Shown: positions 44,174 through 57,439 of the stretch, piece by piece
How the letters are laid out: each line of letters begins with the position of its first letter
Position numbering within the stretch: position 1 is the stretch's first letter
Source of the DNA: Anaspis maculata
Lineage: Eukaryota; Arthropoda; Insecta; Coleoptera; Scraptiidae
NCBI GenBank assembly: GCA_949128115.1
Contig: OX421967.1
Location: 61,330,855-61,394,854 of the forward strand
Length of the DNA: 64,000 bases
Direction of reading: 5' to 3'
Program-made: the position numbers and the translations under genes
Notes under the pieces: generated by a model
The model's input: only the letters and a program-made list of their open reading frames with translations
What the model was told of the DNA's origin: nothing
The model's database searches: none

Positions 44174-47100
44174 AGTCACGTGGGTTGAAGCCTGGAGTCA
44201 CGTGGGTTTAAGCCTGAAGTCACGTGGATTAAAACCTGAACTTTTTGGATAAAAATTGTGTCTTTTTTTTTCGATATTCGTGTTCGTTTGTCAGATGTTG
44301 CGTTTGGAACAAGTAGCTGCCAACTCCATAAGTGGTGACCGATGGTTTCAAAAGTCACGTGGGTTGAAGCCTGAAGTCACGTGGGTTGAAGCCTGAAGTC
44401 ATGTGGGTTAAAACCTGAACTCTTTGGATAACAATTGTGTCTTTTTTTTTCGATATTCGTGTTCGTTTGTCAGATGTTGCGTTTGGAACAAGTAGCTGCC
44501 AACTCCAAAAGTGGTGTCCGATCGTTTCGAAAGTCACGTGGGTTGAAGCCTGAAGTCACGTGGGTTGAAGCCTTAAGTCACGTGAGTTGAAGCCTGAAGT
44601 CACGTGGGTTAAAACCTGAACGCTTTGGATAACAATTGTGTTTTTTTTTCTCGATATTCGTGTTCGTTTGTCAGATGTTGCGTTTGGAACAAGAAGCTGC
44701 CAACTCCAAAAGTGGTGACCGATCGTTTTAAAAGTCACGTGGGTTGAAGCCTGGAGTCACGTGGCATGAAGCCTGAAGTCACGTGGGTTAAAACCTGAAC
44801 TTTTTGGACAACAATTGTGTCTTTGTTTTTTCATATTCGTGTTCGTTTGTCAGATGTTGCGTTTGGAACAAGTAGCTGCCAACTCCAAAAGTGGTGACCG
44901 ATCGTTTTGAAAATCACGTGGGTTGAAGCCTGGAGTCACGTGGGTTGAAGCCTGAAGTCACGTGGGTTAAAACCTGAACTTTTTGGATAACAATTGTGTC
45001 TTTTTTTCATATTCGTGTTCATTTGTCAGGTGTTGCGTTTGGAACAAGTAGCTGCCAACTCCAAAAGTGGTGTCCGATCGTTTTGAAAGTCACGTGGGTT
45101 GAAGCCTGGAGTCTCGTGGGTTGAAGCCTGAAGTCACGTGGGTTAAAACCTGAACTTTTTGGATATCAATTGTGTTTTTTTTTTTTTGATATTCGTGTTC
45201 GTTTGTCAGATGTTGCGTTTGGAACAAGTAGCTGCCAACTCCAAAAGTGGTGACCGATCGTTTTGAAAATCACGTGGGTTGAAGCCTGGAGTCACGTGGG
45301 TTGAAGCCTGAAGTCACGTGGGTTAAAACCTGAACTTTTTGTATAACAATTGTGTCTTTTTTTTTCGATATTCGTGTTCGTTTGTCAGATGTTGCGTTTG
45401 GAACAAGTAGCTGCCAACTCCATAAGTGGTGACCGATCGTTTTTAGAGTCACGTGGGTTGAAGCCTGGAGTCACGTGGGTTTAAGCCTGAAGTCACGTGG
45501 ATTAAAACCTGAACTTTTTGGATAACAATTGTGTCTTTTTTTTTCGATATTCGTGTTCGTTTGTCAGATGTTGCGTTTGGAACAAGTAGCTGCCAACTCC
45601 ATAAGTGGTGACCGATCGTTTTAAAAGTCACGTGGGTTGAAGCCTGAAGTCACGTGGGTTGAAGCCTGAAGTCACGTGGGTTGAAACCTGAACTCTTTGG
45701 ATAACAATTGTGTCTTTTTTTTTCGATATCCGTGTTCGTTTGTCAGATGTTGCGTTTGGAACAAGTAGCTGCCAACTCCAAAAGTGGTGACCGATCGTTT
45801 TGAAAATCACGTGGGTTGAAGCCTGGAGTCACGTGGGTTGAAGCCTGAAGTCACGTGGGTTAAAACCTGAACTTTTTGGATAGCAATTGTGTCTTTTTTG
45901 TTTCGATATTCGTGTTCGTTTGTCAGATGTTGCGTTTGGAACAAGTAGCTGCCAACTCCAAAAGTGGTGACCGATCATTTTAAAAGTCACGTGGGTTGAA
46001 GCCTGGAGTCACGTGGGTTGAAGCCTGAAGTCACGTGGGTTAAAACCTGAACTTTTTGGATAACAATTGTGTCTTTGTTTTTATATTCGTGTTCATTTGT
46101 CAGGTGTTGCGTTTGGAACAAGTAGCTGCCAACTCCAAAAGTGGTGTCCGATTGTTTTGAAAGTCACGTGGGTTGAAGCCTGGAGTCACGTGGGTTGAAG
46201 CCTGAAGTCACGTGGGTTGAAACCTGAACTTTTTGGATAACAATTGTGTCTTTTTTTTTTTCGATATTCGTGTTCGTTTGTCAGATGTTGCGTTTGGAAC
46301 AAGTAGCTGCCAACTCCATAAGTGGTGACCGATCGTTTTTAGAGTCACGTGGGTTGAAGCCTGGAGTCACGTGGGTTTAAGCCTGGAGTCACGTGGATTA
46401 AAACCTGAACTTTTTGGATAACAATTGTGTCTTTTTTTTTCGATATTCGTGTTCGTTTGTCAGATGTTGCGTTTGGAACAAGTAGCTGCCAACTCCATAA
46501 GTGGTGACCGATCGTTTCAAAAGTCACGTGGGTTGAAGCCTAAAGTCACGTGGGTTGAAGCCTGGAGTCACGTGGGTTGAAGCCTGGAGTCACGTGGGTT
46601 GAAACCTGAACTTTTTGGATAACAATTGTGTCTTTTTTTCTTGATATTCGTGTTCGTTTGTCAGATGTCGCGTTTGGAACAAGTAGCTGCCAACTCCAAA
46701 AGTGGTGATCGATCGTTTTGAAAGTCACGTGGGTTGAAGCCTGGAGTCACGTGGGTTGAAGCCTGAAGTCACGTGGGTTGAAACCTGAACTTTTTGGATA
46801 ACAATTGTGTCTTTTTTTCTCGATATTCCTGTTCGTTTGTCAGATGTTGCGTTTGGAACAAGTAGCTGCCAACTCCAAAAGTGGTGATCGATCGTTTTGA
46901 AAGTCACGTGGGTTGAAGCCTGGAGTCACGTGGGTTGAAGCTCGAAGTCACGTGGGTTGAAACCTGAACTTTTTGGATAACAATTGTGTCTTTTTTTTTC
47001 GATATTCGTGTTCGTTTGTCAGATGTCGCGTTTGGAACAAGTAGCTGCCAACTCCAAAAGTGGTGATCGATCGTTTTGAAAGGCACGTGGGTTGAAGCCT

Positions 47101-48600
47101 GAAGTCACGTGGGTTGAAGCTTGAAGTCACGTGGGTCAAAACCTAAAGTCACGTGGGTTGAAACCTGAACTTTTTGGATAACAATTGTGTCTTTTTTTTT
47201 TCGATATTCGTGTTCGTTTGTCAGATGTTGCGTTTGGAACAAGTAGCTGCCAACTCCAAAAGTGGTGATCGATCGTTTTGAAAGTCACGTGGGTTGAAGC
47301 CTGGAGTCACGTGGGTTGAAGCTCGAAGTCACGTGGGTTAAAACCTGAACTTTTTGGATAACAATTGTGTCTTTTTTTTTCGATATTCGTGTTCGTTTGT
47401 CAGATGTCGCGTTTGGAACAAGTAGCTGCCAACTCCAAAAGTGGTGATCGATCGTTTTGAAAGTCACGTGGGTTGAAGCCTGAAGTCACGTGGGTTGAAG
47501 CCTGAAGTCACGTGGGTCAAAACCTGAAGTCACGTGGGTTGAAACCTGAACTTTTTGGATAACAATTGTGTCTTTTTTTTTCGATATTCGTGTTCGTTTG
47601 TCAGATGTTGCGTTTGGAACAAGTAGCTGCCAACTCCAAAAGTGATAATCGATCGTTTTGAAAGTCACGTGGGTTGAAGCCTGGAGTCACGTGGGTTGAA
47701 GCCTGAAGTCACGTGGGTCAAAACCTGAAGTCACGTGGGATGAAACCTGAACTTTTTGGATAACAATTGTGTCTTTTTCTTTCGATATTCGTGTTCGTTT
47801 GTCAGATGTTGCGTTTGGAACAAGTAGCTGCCAACTCCAAAAGTGATGATCGATCGTTTTGAAAGTCACGTGGGTTGAAGCCTGGAGTCACGTGGGTTGA
47901 AGCCTGAAGTCACGTGGGTCAAAACCTGAAGTCACGTGGGATGAAACCTGAACTTTTTGGATAACAATTGTGTCTTTTTTTTTCGATATTCGTGTTCGTT
48001 TGTCAGATGTCGCGTTTGGAACAAGTAGCTGCCAACTCCAAAAGTGGTGATCGATCGTTTTAAAAGGCACGTGGGTTGAAGCCTGAAGTCACGTGGGTTG
48101 AAGCCTGAAGTCACGTGGGTCAAAACCTGAAGTCACGTGGGTTGAAACCTGAACTTTTTGGATAACAATTGTGTCTTTTTTTTTTTTTCGATATTCGTGT
48201 TCGTTTGTCAGATGTTGCGTTTGGAACAAGAAGCTGCCAACTCCAAAAGTGGTGATCGATCGTTTTGAAAGTCTTGTGGGTTGAAGCCTGGAGTCACGTG
48301 GGTTGAAGCCTGAAGTCACTTGGGTTGAAACCTGAACTTTTTGGATAACAATTGTGTCTTTTTTTTTCGATATTCGTGTTCGTTTGTCAGATGTTGCGTT
48401 TGGAACAAGTAGCTGCCAACTCCGGAAGTGGTGATCGATCGTTTTGAAAGTCACGTGGGTTGAAGCCTGAGGTCACGTGGGTTGAAGCCTGAAGTCACGT
48501 GGGTCAAAACCTGAAGTCACGTGGGTTGAAACCTGAACTTTTTGGATAACAATTGTGTCCTTTTTGTTCGATATTCGTGTTCGTTTGTCAGATGTTGCGT
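42960..48600 (+). repeat. ~5.66-6.07 kb higher-order unit, copy 1
   Basis: It starts with a CCGAAAGTGG core and runs through family I, the 180-bp pair at 43813, family II (44.2-46.5 kb) and back to family I. Copy 2 follows at an offset of 5,662 bp (43,188 against 48,850), later 5,669 bp and finally about 6,070 bp. The changes of offset come from whole-monomer gains and losses. Confidence 0.85.
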
Positions 48601-51600
48601 TTGGAACAAGTAGCTGCCAACTCCGAAAGTGGTGATCGATCGTTTTGAAAGTCACGTGGGTTGAAGCCTGAAGTCACGTGGGTTGAAGCCTGGAGTCACG
48701 TGGGTCAAAACCTGAAGTCACGTGGGTTGAAACCTGAACTTTTTAGATAACAATTGTGTCTTTTTTTTTGATTATCGTGTTCGTTTGTCAGATGTTGCGT
48801 TTGGAACAAGTAGCTGCCAACTCCAAAAGTAGTGATTGATCGTTTCGAAAGTCACGTGGGTTGAAGCCTGTAGTCACGTGGGTTGAAGCCTGGAGTCACG
48901 TGGGTTGAAGCCTGAAGTCACGTGGGTCAAAACCTGAAGTCACGTGGGTTGAAACCTGAACTTTTTGGATAACAATTGTGTCTTTTTTTTCGATATTCGT
49001 GTTCGTTTGTCAGATGTTGCGTTTGGAACAAGTAGCTGCCAACTCCAAAAGTGGTGATCGATCGTTTTGAAAGTCACGTGGGTTGAAGCCTGAAGTCACG
49101 TGGGTTGAAGCCTGAAGTCACGTGGGTCAAAACCTGAAGTCACGTGGGTTGAAACCTGAACTTTTTGGATAACAATTGTGTCTTTTTTTTTCGATATTCG
49201 TGTTCGTTTGTCAGATGTTGCGTTTGGAACAAGTAGCTACCAACTCCAAAAGTGGTGATCGATCGTTTTGAAAGTCACGTGGGTTGAAGCCTGAAGTCAC
49301 GTGAGTTGAAGCCTGAAGTCACGTGGGTCAAAACCTGAAGTCACGTGGGTTGAAACCTGAACTTTTTGGATAACAATTGTGTCTTTTTTTTTTTCGATAT
49401 CCGTGTTCGTTTGTCAGATGTTGCGTTTGGAACAAGTAGCTGCCAACTCCAAAAGTGGTGACCGATCGTTCTCAAAGTCACGTGGGTTGAAGCCTGGAGT
49501 CACGTGGGTTGAAGCCCGAAGTCACGTGGGTTCAAACCTGAACTTTTTGTATAACAATTGTGTCTTTTTTTTTTCGATCCTTGTGTTCGTTTGTCAGATG
49601 TTGCGTTTGGAACAAGTAGCTGCCAACTCCATAAGTGGTGACCGATCGTTTTTAGAGTCACGTGGGTTGAAGCCTGGAGTCACGTGGGTTGAAGCCCGAA
49701 GTCACGTGGGTTCAAACCTGAACTTTTTGTATAACAATTGTGTCTTTTTTTTTTCGATCCTCGTGTTCGTTTGTCAGATGTTGCGTTTGGAACAAGTAGC
49801 TGCCAACTCCATAAGTGGTGACCGATCGTTTTTAGAGTCACGTGGGTTGAAGCCTGGAGTCACGTGGGTTTAAGCCTAAAGTCACGTGGATTAAAACCTG
49901 AACTTTTTGGATAAAAATTGTGTCTTTTTTTTTCGATATTCGTGTTCGTTTGTCAGATGTTGCGTTTGGAACAAGTAGCTGCCAACTCCATAAGTGGTGA
50001 CCGATGGTTTCAAAAGTCACGTGGGTTGAAGCCTGAAGTCACGTGGGTTGAAGCCTGAAGTCATGTGGGTTGAAACCTGAACTCTTTGGATAACAATTGT
50101 GTCTTTTTTTTTCGATATTCGTGTTCGTTTGTCAGATGTTGCGTTTGGAACAAGTAGCTGCCAACTCCAAAAGTGGTGTCCGATCGTTTTGAAAGTCACG
50201 TGGGTTGAAGCCTGAAGTCACGTGGGTTGAAGCCTGAAGTCACGTGAGTTGAAGCCTGAAGTCACGTGGGTTAAAACCTGAACGCTTTGGATAACAATTG
50301 TGTTTTTTTTTCTCGATATTCGTGTTCGTTTGTCAGATGTTGCGTTTGGAACAAGAAGCTGCCAACTCCAAAAGTGGTGACCGATCGTTTTAAAAGTCAC
50401 GTGGGTTGAAGCCTGGAGTCACGTGGCATAAAGCCTGAAGTCACGTGGGTTAAAACCTGAACTTTTTGGACAACAATTGTGTCTTTGTTTTTTCATATTC
50501 GTGTTCGTTTGTCAGATGTTGCGTTTGGAACAAGTAGCTGCCAACTCCAAAAGTGGTGACCGATCGTTTTGAAAATCACGTGGGTTGAAGCCTGGAGTCA
50601 CGTGGGTTGAAGCCTGAAGTCACGTGGGTTAAAACCTGAACTTTTTGGATAACAATTGTGTCTTTTTTTTATATTCGTGTTCATTTGTCAGGTGTTGCGT
50701 TTGGAACAAGTAGCTGCCAACTCCAAAAGTGGTGTCCGATCGTTTTGAAAGTCACGTGGGTTGAAGCCTGGAGTCTCGTGGGTTGAAGCCTGAAGTCACG
50801 TGGGTTAAAACCTGAACTTTTTGGATATCAATTGTGTTTTTTTTTTTTTGATATTCGTGTTCGTTTGTCAGATGTTGCGTTTGGAACAAGTAGCTACCAA
50901 CTCCATAAGTGGTGACCCATCGTTTTAAAAGTCACGTGGGTTGAAGCCTGAAGTCACGTGGGTTGAAGCCTGAAGTCACGTGGGTTAAAACCTGAACTCT
51001 TTGGATAACAATTGTGTCTTTTTTTTTCGATATTCGTGTTCGTTTGTCAGATGTTGCGTTTGGAACAAGTAGCTGCCAACTTCAAAAGTGGTGACCGATC
51101 ATTTGAAAAGTCACGTGGGTTGAAGCCTGAATTCACGTGGGTTGAAGCCTGAAGTCACGTGGGTTAAAACCTGAACTTTTTGGATAACAAATGTGTCTCC
51201 TTTTTTTTTTTTTTTGATATTCGTGTTCGTTTGTCAGATGTTGCGTTTGGAACAAGTAGCTGCCAACTCCAAAAGTGGTGACCGATCGTTTTGAAAATCA
51301 CGTGGGTTGAAGCCTGGAGCACGTGGGTTGAAGCCTGAAGTCACGTGGGTTAAAACCTGAACTTTTTGTATAACAATTGTGTCTTTTTTTTTCGATATTA
51401 GTGTTCGTTTGTCAGATGTTGCGTTTGGAACAAGTAGCTGCCAACTCCATAAGTGGTGACCGATCGTTTTTAGAGTCACGTGGGTTGAAGCCTGGAGTCA
51501 CGTGGGTTTAAGCCTGAAGTCACGTGGAATCAAACCTGAACTTTTTGGATAACAATTGTGTCTTTTTTTTTCGATATTCGTGTCCGTTTGTCAGATGTTG

Positions 51601-54600
51601 CGTTTGGAACAAGTAGCTGCCAACTCCATAAGTGGTGACCGATCGTTTTAAAAGTCACGTGGGTTGAAGCCTGAAGTCACGTGGGTTGAAGCCTGAAGTC
51701 ACGTGGGTTGAAACCTGAACTCTTTGGATAACAATTGTGTCTTTTTTTTTCGATATCCGTGTTCGTTTGTCAGATGTTGCGTTTGGAACAAGTAGCTGCC
51801 AACTCCAAAAGTGGTGACCGATCGTTTTGAAAATCACGTGGGTTGAAGCCTGGAGTCACGTGGGTTGAAGCCTGAAGTCACGTGGGTTAAAACCTGAACT
51901 TTTTGGATAGCAATTGTGTCTTTTTTGTTTCGATATTCGTGTTCGTTTGTCAGATGTTGCGTTTGGAACAAGTAGCTGCCAACTCCAAAAGTGGTGACCG
52001 ATCATTTTAAAAGTCACGTGGGTTGAAGCCTGGAGTCACGTGGGTTGAAGCCTGAAGTCACGTGGGTTAAAACCTGAACTTTTTGGATAACAATTGTGTC
52101 TTTTTTTTTATATTCGTGTTCATTTGTCAGGTGTTGCGTTTGGAACAAGTAGCTGCCAACTCCAAAAGTGGTGTCCGATTGTTTTGAAAGTCACGTGGGT
52201 TGAAGCCTGGAGTCACGTGGGTTGAAGCCTGAAGTCACGTGGGTTGAAACCTGAACTTTTTGGATAACAATTGTGTCTTTTTTTTTTTCGATATTCGTGT
52301 TCGTTTGTCAGATGTTGCGTTTGGAACAAGTAGCTGCCAACTCCATAAGTGGTGACCGATCGTTTCAAAAGTCACGTGGGTTGAAGCCTAAAGTCACGTG
52401 GGTTGAAGCCTGGAGTCACGTGGGTTGAAGCCTGAAGTCACGTGGGTTGAAACCTGAACTTTTTGGATAACAATTGTGTCTTTTTTTCTCGATATTCCTG
52501 TTCGTTTGTCAGATGTTGCGTTTGGAACAAGTAGCTGCCAACTCCAAAAGTGGTGATCGATCGTTTTGAAAGTCACGTGGGTTGAAGCCTGGAGTCACGT
52601 GGGTTGAAGCTCGAAGTCACGTGGGTTGAAACCTAAACTTTTTGGATAACAATTGTGTCTTTTTTTTTCGATATTCGTGTTCGTTTGTCAGATGTCGCGT
52701 TTGGAACAAGTAGCTGCCAACTCCAAAAGTGGTGATCGATCGTTTTGAAAGGCACGTGGGTTGAAGCCTGAAGTCACGTGGGTTGAAGCTTGAAGTCACG
52801 TGGGTCAAAACCTAAAGTCACGTGGGTTGAAACCTGAACTTTTTGGATAACAATTGTGTCTTTTTTTTTTCGATATTCGTGTTCGTTTGTCAGATGTTGC
52901 GTTTGGAACAAGTAGCTGCCAACTCCAAAAGTGGTGATCGATCGTTTTGAAAGTCACGTGGGTTGAAGCCTGGAGTCACGTGGGTTGAAGCTCGAAGTCA
53001 CGTGGGTTGAAACCTGAACTTTTTGGATAACAATTGTGTCTTTTTTTTTCGATATTCGTGTTCGTTTGTCAGATGTCGCGTTTGGAACAAGTAGCTGCCA
53101 ACTCCAAAAGTGGTGATCGATCGTTTTGAAAGTCACGTGGGTTGAAGCCTGAAGTCACGTGGGTTGAAGCCTGAAGTCACGTGGGTCAAAACCTGAAGTC
53201 ACGTGGGTTGAAACCTGAACTTTTTGGATAACAATTGTGTCTTTTTTTTTCGATATTCGTGTTCGTTTGTCAGATGTTGCGTTTGGAACAAGTAGCTGCC
53301 AACTCCAAAAGTGATAATCGATCGTTTTGAAAGTCACGTGGGTTGAAGCCTGGAGTCACGTGGGTTGAAGCCTGAAGTCACGTGGGTCAAAACCTGAAGT
53401 CACGTGGGATGAAACCTGAACTTTTTGGATAACAATTGTGTCTTTTTCTTTCGATATTCGTGTTCGTTTGTCAGATGTTGCGTTTGGAACAAGTAGCTGC
53501 CAACTCCAAAAGTGATGATCGATCGTTTTGAAAGTCACGTGGGTTGAAGCCTGGAGTCACGTGGGTTGAAGCCTGAAGTCACGTGGGTCAAAACCTGAAG
53601 TCACGTGGGATGAAACCTGAACTTTTTGGATAACAATTGTGTCTTTTTTTTTCGATATTCGTGTTCGTTTGTCAGATGTCGCGTTTGGAACAAGTAGCTG
53701 CCAACTCCAAAAGTGGTGATCGATCGTTTTAAAAGGCACGTGGGTTGAAGCCTGAAGTCACGTGGGTTGAAGCCTGAAGTCACGTGGGTCAAAACCTGAA
53801 GTCACGTGGGTTGAAACCTGAACTTTTTGGATAACAATTGTGTCTTTTTTTTTTTTTCGATATTCGTGTTCGTTTGTCAGATGTTGCGTTTGGAACAAGT
53901 AGCTGCCAACTCCAAAAGTGGTGATCGATCGTTTTGAAAGTCACGTGGGTTGAAGCCTGGAGTCACGTGGGTTGAAGCTCGAAGTCACGTGGGATGAAAC
54001 CTGAACTTTTTGGATAACAATTGTGTCTTTTTTTTTCGATATTCGTGTTCGTTTGTCAGATGTCGCGTTTGGAACAAGTAGCTGCCAACTCCAAAAGTGG
54101 TGATCGATCGTTTTGAAAGTCACGTGGGTTGAAGCCTGAAGTCACGTGGGTTGAAGCCTAAAGTCACGTGGGTTGAAGCCTAAAGTCACGTGGGTCAAAA
54201 CCTGAAGTCACGTGGGTTGAAACCTGAACTTTTTGGATAACAATTGTGTCTTTTTTTTTCGATATTCGTGTTCGTTTGTCAGATGTTGCGTTTGGAACAA
54301 GTAGCTGCCAACTCCAAAAGTGGTGATCGATCGTTTTGAAAGTCTTGTGGGTTGAAGCCTGGAGTCACGTGGGTTGAAGCCTGAAGTCACTTGGGTTGAA
54401 ACCTGAACTTTTTGGATAACAATTGTGTCTTTTTTTTTCGATATTCGTGTTCGTTTGTCAGATGTTGCGTTTGGAACAAGTAGCTGCCAACTCCGGAAGT
54501 GGTGATCGATCGTTTTGAAAGTCACGTGGGTTGAAGCCTGAGGTCACGTGGGTTGAAGCCTGAAGTCACGTGGGTCAAAACCTGAAGTCACGTGGGTTGA

Positions 54601-54660
54601 AACCTGAACTTTTTGGATAACAATTGTGTCCTTTTTGTTCGATATTCGTGTTCGTTTGTC
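48600..54660 (+). repeat. ~5.66-6.07 kb higher-order unit, copy 2
   Basis: It starts in the core spanning 48,560-48,620, whose 5' part (GTGTCCTTTTTGTTCG) equals the end of the unit (compare 54,611-54,650) and whose 3' part (CCGAAAGTGG) equals its beginning (42,961). The T-tract near 48,180 and 53,845 is expanded (about 14 nt). Relative to copy 1 it gains monomers at 50.83-51.21 kb and lacks two near 52.35 kb. Confidence 0.85.
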
Positions 54661-57103
54661 AGATGTTGCGTTTGGAACAAGTAGCTGCCAACTCCAAAAG
54701 TGGCGATCGATCGTTTTGAAAGTCACGTGGGTTGAAGCCTGGAGTCACGTGGGTTGAAGCCTGAAGTCACGTGGGTCAAAACCTGAAGTCACGTGGGTTG
54801 AAACCTGAACTTTTTGGATAACAATTGTGTCTTTTTTTTTCGATATTCGTGTTCGTTTGTCAGATGTTGCGTTTGGAACAAGTAGCTGCCAGCTCCAAAA
54901 GTGGTGATCGATCGTTTTGAAAGTCTCGTGGGTTGAAGCCTGGAGTCACGTGGGTTGAAGCCTGAAGTCACTTGGGTTGAAACCTGAACTTTTTGGATAA
55001 CAATTGTGTCTTTTTTTTTCGATATTCGTGTTCGTTTGTCAGATGTCGCGTTTGGAACAAGTAGCTGCCAACTCCAAAAGTGGTGATCGATCGTTTTGAA
55101 AGGCACGTGGGTTGAAGCCTGAAGTCACGTGGGTTGAAGCCTGAAGTCACGTGGGTCAAAACCTGAAGTCACGTGGGTTGAAACCTGAACTTTTTGGATA
55201 ACAATTGTGTCTTTTTTTCTTTTTTCGATATTCGTGTTCGTTTGTCAGATGTTGCGTTTGGAACAAGTAGCTGCCAACTCCAAAAGTGGTGATCGATCGT
55301 TTTGAAAGTCACGTGGGTTGAAGCCTGAAGTCACGTGGGTTGAAGCCTGAAGTCACGTGGGTCAAAACCTGAAGTCACGTGGGTTGAAACCTGAACTTTT
55401 TGGATAACAATTGTAGCTTTTTTTTTCGATATTCGTGTTCGTTTGTCAGATGTTGCGTTTGGAACTAGTAGCTGCCAACTCCAAAAGTGATAATCGATCG
55501 TTTTGAAAGTCACGTGGGTTGAAGCCTGGAGTCACGTGGGTTGAAGCCTGAAGTCACGTGGGTCAAAACCTGAAGTCACGTGGGATGAAACCTGAACTTT
55601 TTGGATAACAATTGTGTCTTTTTTTTTCGATATTCGTGTTCGTTTGTCAGATGTTGCGTTTGGAACAAGTAGCTGCCAACTCCAAAAGTGATCATCGATC
55701 GTTTTGAAAGTCACGTGGGTTGAAGCCTGGAGTCACGTGGGTTGAAGCCTGAAGTCACGTGGGTCAAAACCTGAAGTCACGTGGGATGAAACCTGAACTT
55801 TTTGGATAACAATTGTGTCTTTTTTTTTCGATAGTCGTGTTCGTTTGTCAGATGTCGCGTTTGGAACAAGTAGCTGCCAACTCCAAAAGTGATGATCGAT
55901 CGTTTTGAAAGGCACGTGGGTTGAAGCCTGAAGTCACGTGGGTTGAAGCCTGAAGTCACGTGGGTCAAAACCTGAAGTCACGTGGGTTGAAACCTGAACT
56001 TTTTGGATAACAATTGTGTCTTTTTTTTTTTTTCGATATTCGTGTTCGTTTGTCAGATGTTGCGTTTGGAACAAGTAGCTGCCAACTCCAAAAGTGATCA
56101 TCGATCGTTTTGAAAGTCACGTGGGTTGAAGCCTGGAGTCACGTGGGTTGAAGCCTGAAGTCACGTGGGTCAAAACCTGAAGTCACGTGGGATGAAACCT
56201 GAACTTTTTGGATAACAATTGTGTCTTTTTTTTTCGATAGTCGTGTTCGTTTGTCAGATGTCGCGTTTGGAACAAGTAGCTGCCAACTCCAAAAGTGATG
56301 ATCGATCGTTTTGAAAGGCACGTGGGTTGAAGCCTGAAGTCACGTGGGTTGAAGCCTGAAGTCACGTGGGTCAAAACCTGAAGTCACGTGGGTTGAAACC
56401 TGAACTTTTTGGATAACAATTGTGTCTTTTTTTTTCGATATTCGTGTTCGTTTGTCAGATGTTGCGTTTGGAACAAGTAGCTGCCAACTCCAAAAGTGGT
56501 GATCGATCGTTTTGGAAGTCTCGTGGGTTGAAGCCTGGAGTCACGTGGGTTGAAGCCTGAAGTCACTTGGGTTGAAACCTGAACTTTTTGGATAACAATT
56601 GTGTCTTTTTTTTTTCGATATTCGTGTTCGTTTGTCAGATGTTGCGTTTGGAACAAGTAGCTGCCAACTCCGGAAGTGGTGATCGATCGTTTTGAAAGTC
56701 ACGTGGGTTGAAGCCTGAGGTCACGTGGGTTGAAGCCTAAAGTCACGTGGGTCAAAACCTGAAGTCACGTGGGTTGAAACCTGAACTTTTTGGATAACAA
56801 TAATTGTGTCCTTTTTGTTCGATATTCGTGTTCGTTTGTCAGATGTTGCGTTTGGAACAAGTAGCTGCCAACTCCAAAAGTGGCGATCGATCGTTTTGAA
56901 AGTCACGTGGGTTGAAGCCTGGAGTCACGTGGGTTGAAGCCTGAAGTCACGTGGGTCAAAACCTGAAGTCACGTGGGTTGAAACCTGAACTTTTTGGATA
57001 ACAATTGTGTCTTTTTTTTTTTCGATATTCGTGTTCGTTTGTCAGATGTTGCGTTTGGAACAAGTAGCTGCCAACTCCAAAAGTGGTGATCGATCGTTTT
57101 GAA
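54661..57103 (+). repeat. Family I segment parallel to 33.3-35.7 kb
   Basis: It continues the 21.33-kb-offset match. Private changes include CCAGCTCCAAAAG (54,890), a T-tract broken by C (55,212), TTGTAGCTTTT (55,412), GGAACTAGTAGC (55,463), GTGATCATCG (55,689) and a three-base insertion giving ACAATAATTG (56,799). Between 55.7 and 56.4 kb a local dimer duplication replaces a different dimer of the 34.7-35.0 kb copy. Confidence 0.8.
55709..56420 (+). repeat. 406-bp dimer duplication
   Basis: The dimer 55709-56114 is followed by a second copy, 56115 to about 56,420. Both carry CGATAGTCGTG, TGTCGCG, GTGATGATCG and AGGCACGTGGG. The GTGATCATCG core end precedes both copies. The tract after the second copy is T9 rather than T14, which marks the end of the match. 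Confidence 0.85.
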
Positions 57104-57260
57104 AGTCACGTGGGTCAAAACCTGAAGTCACGTGGGTTGAAACCTGAACTTTTTGGATAACAATTGTGTCTTTTTTTTTCGATATTCGTGTTCGTTTGTC
57201 AGATGTTGCGTTTGGAACAAGTAGCTGCCAACTCCAAAAGTGGTGATCGATCGTTTTGGA
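57104..57260 (+). repeat. 157-bp monomer with only two subrepeats
   Basis: Two units (57104 and 57126) precede a complete core starting at 57148. The retained units are GGGTCAAAACC and GGGTTGAAACC, so the two GAAGCC-type units were lost. It sits just where the 21.3-kb-offset match ends. Other two-unit ladders occur in family II at about 59,681 and 60,197. Confidence 0.9.
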
Positions 57261-57439
57261 AGTCTCGTGGGTTGAAGCCTGGAGTCACGTGGGTTGAAGC
57301 CTGAAGTCACTTGGGTTGAAACCTGAACTTTTTATATAACAATTGTGTCTTTTTTTTTCGATATTCGTGTTCGTTTGTCAGATGTCGCGTTTGGAACAAG
57401 TAGCTGCCAACTCCAAAAGTGGTGATCGATCGTTTTGAA

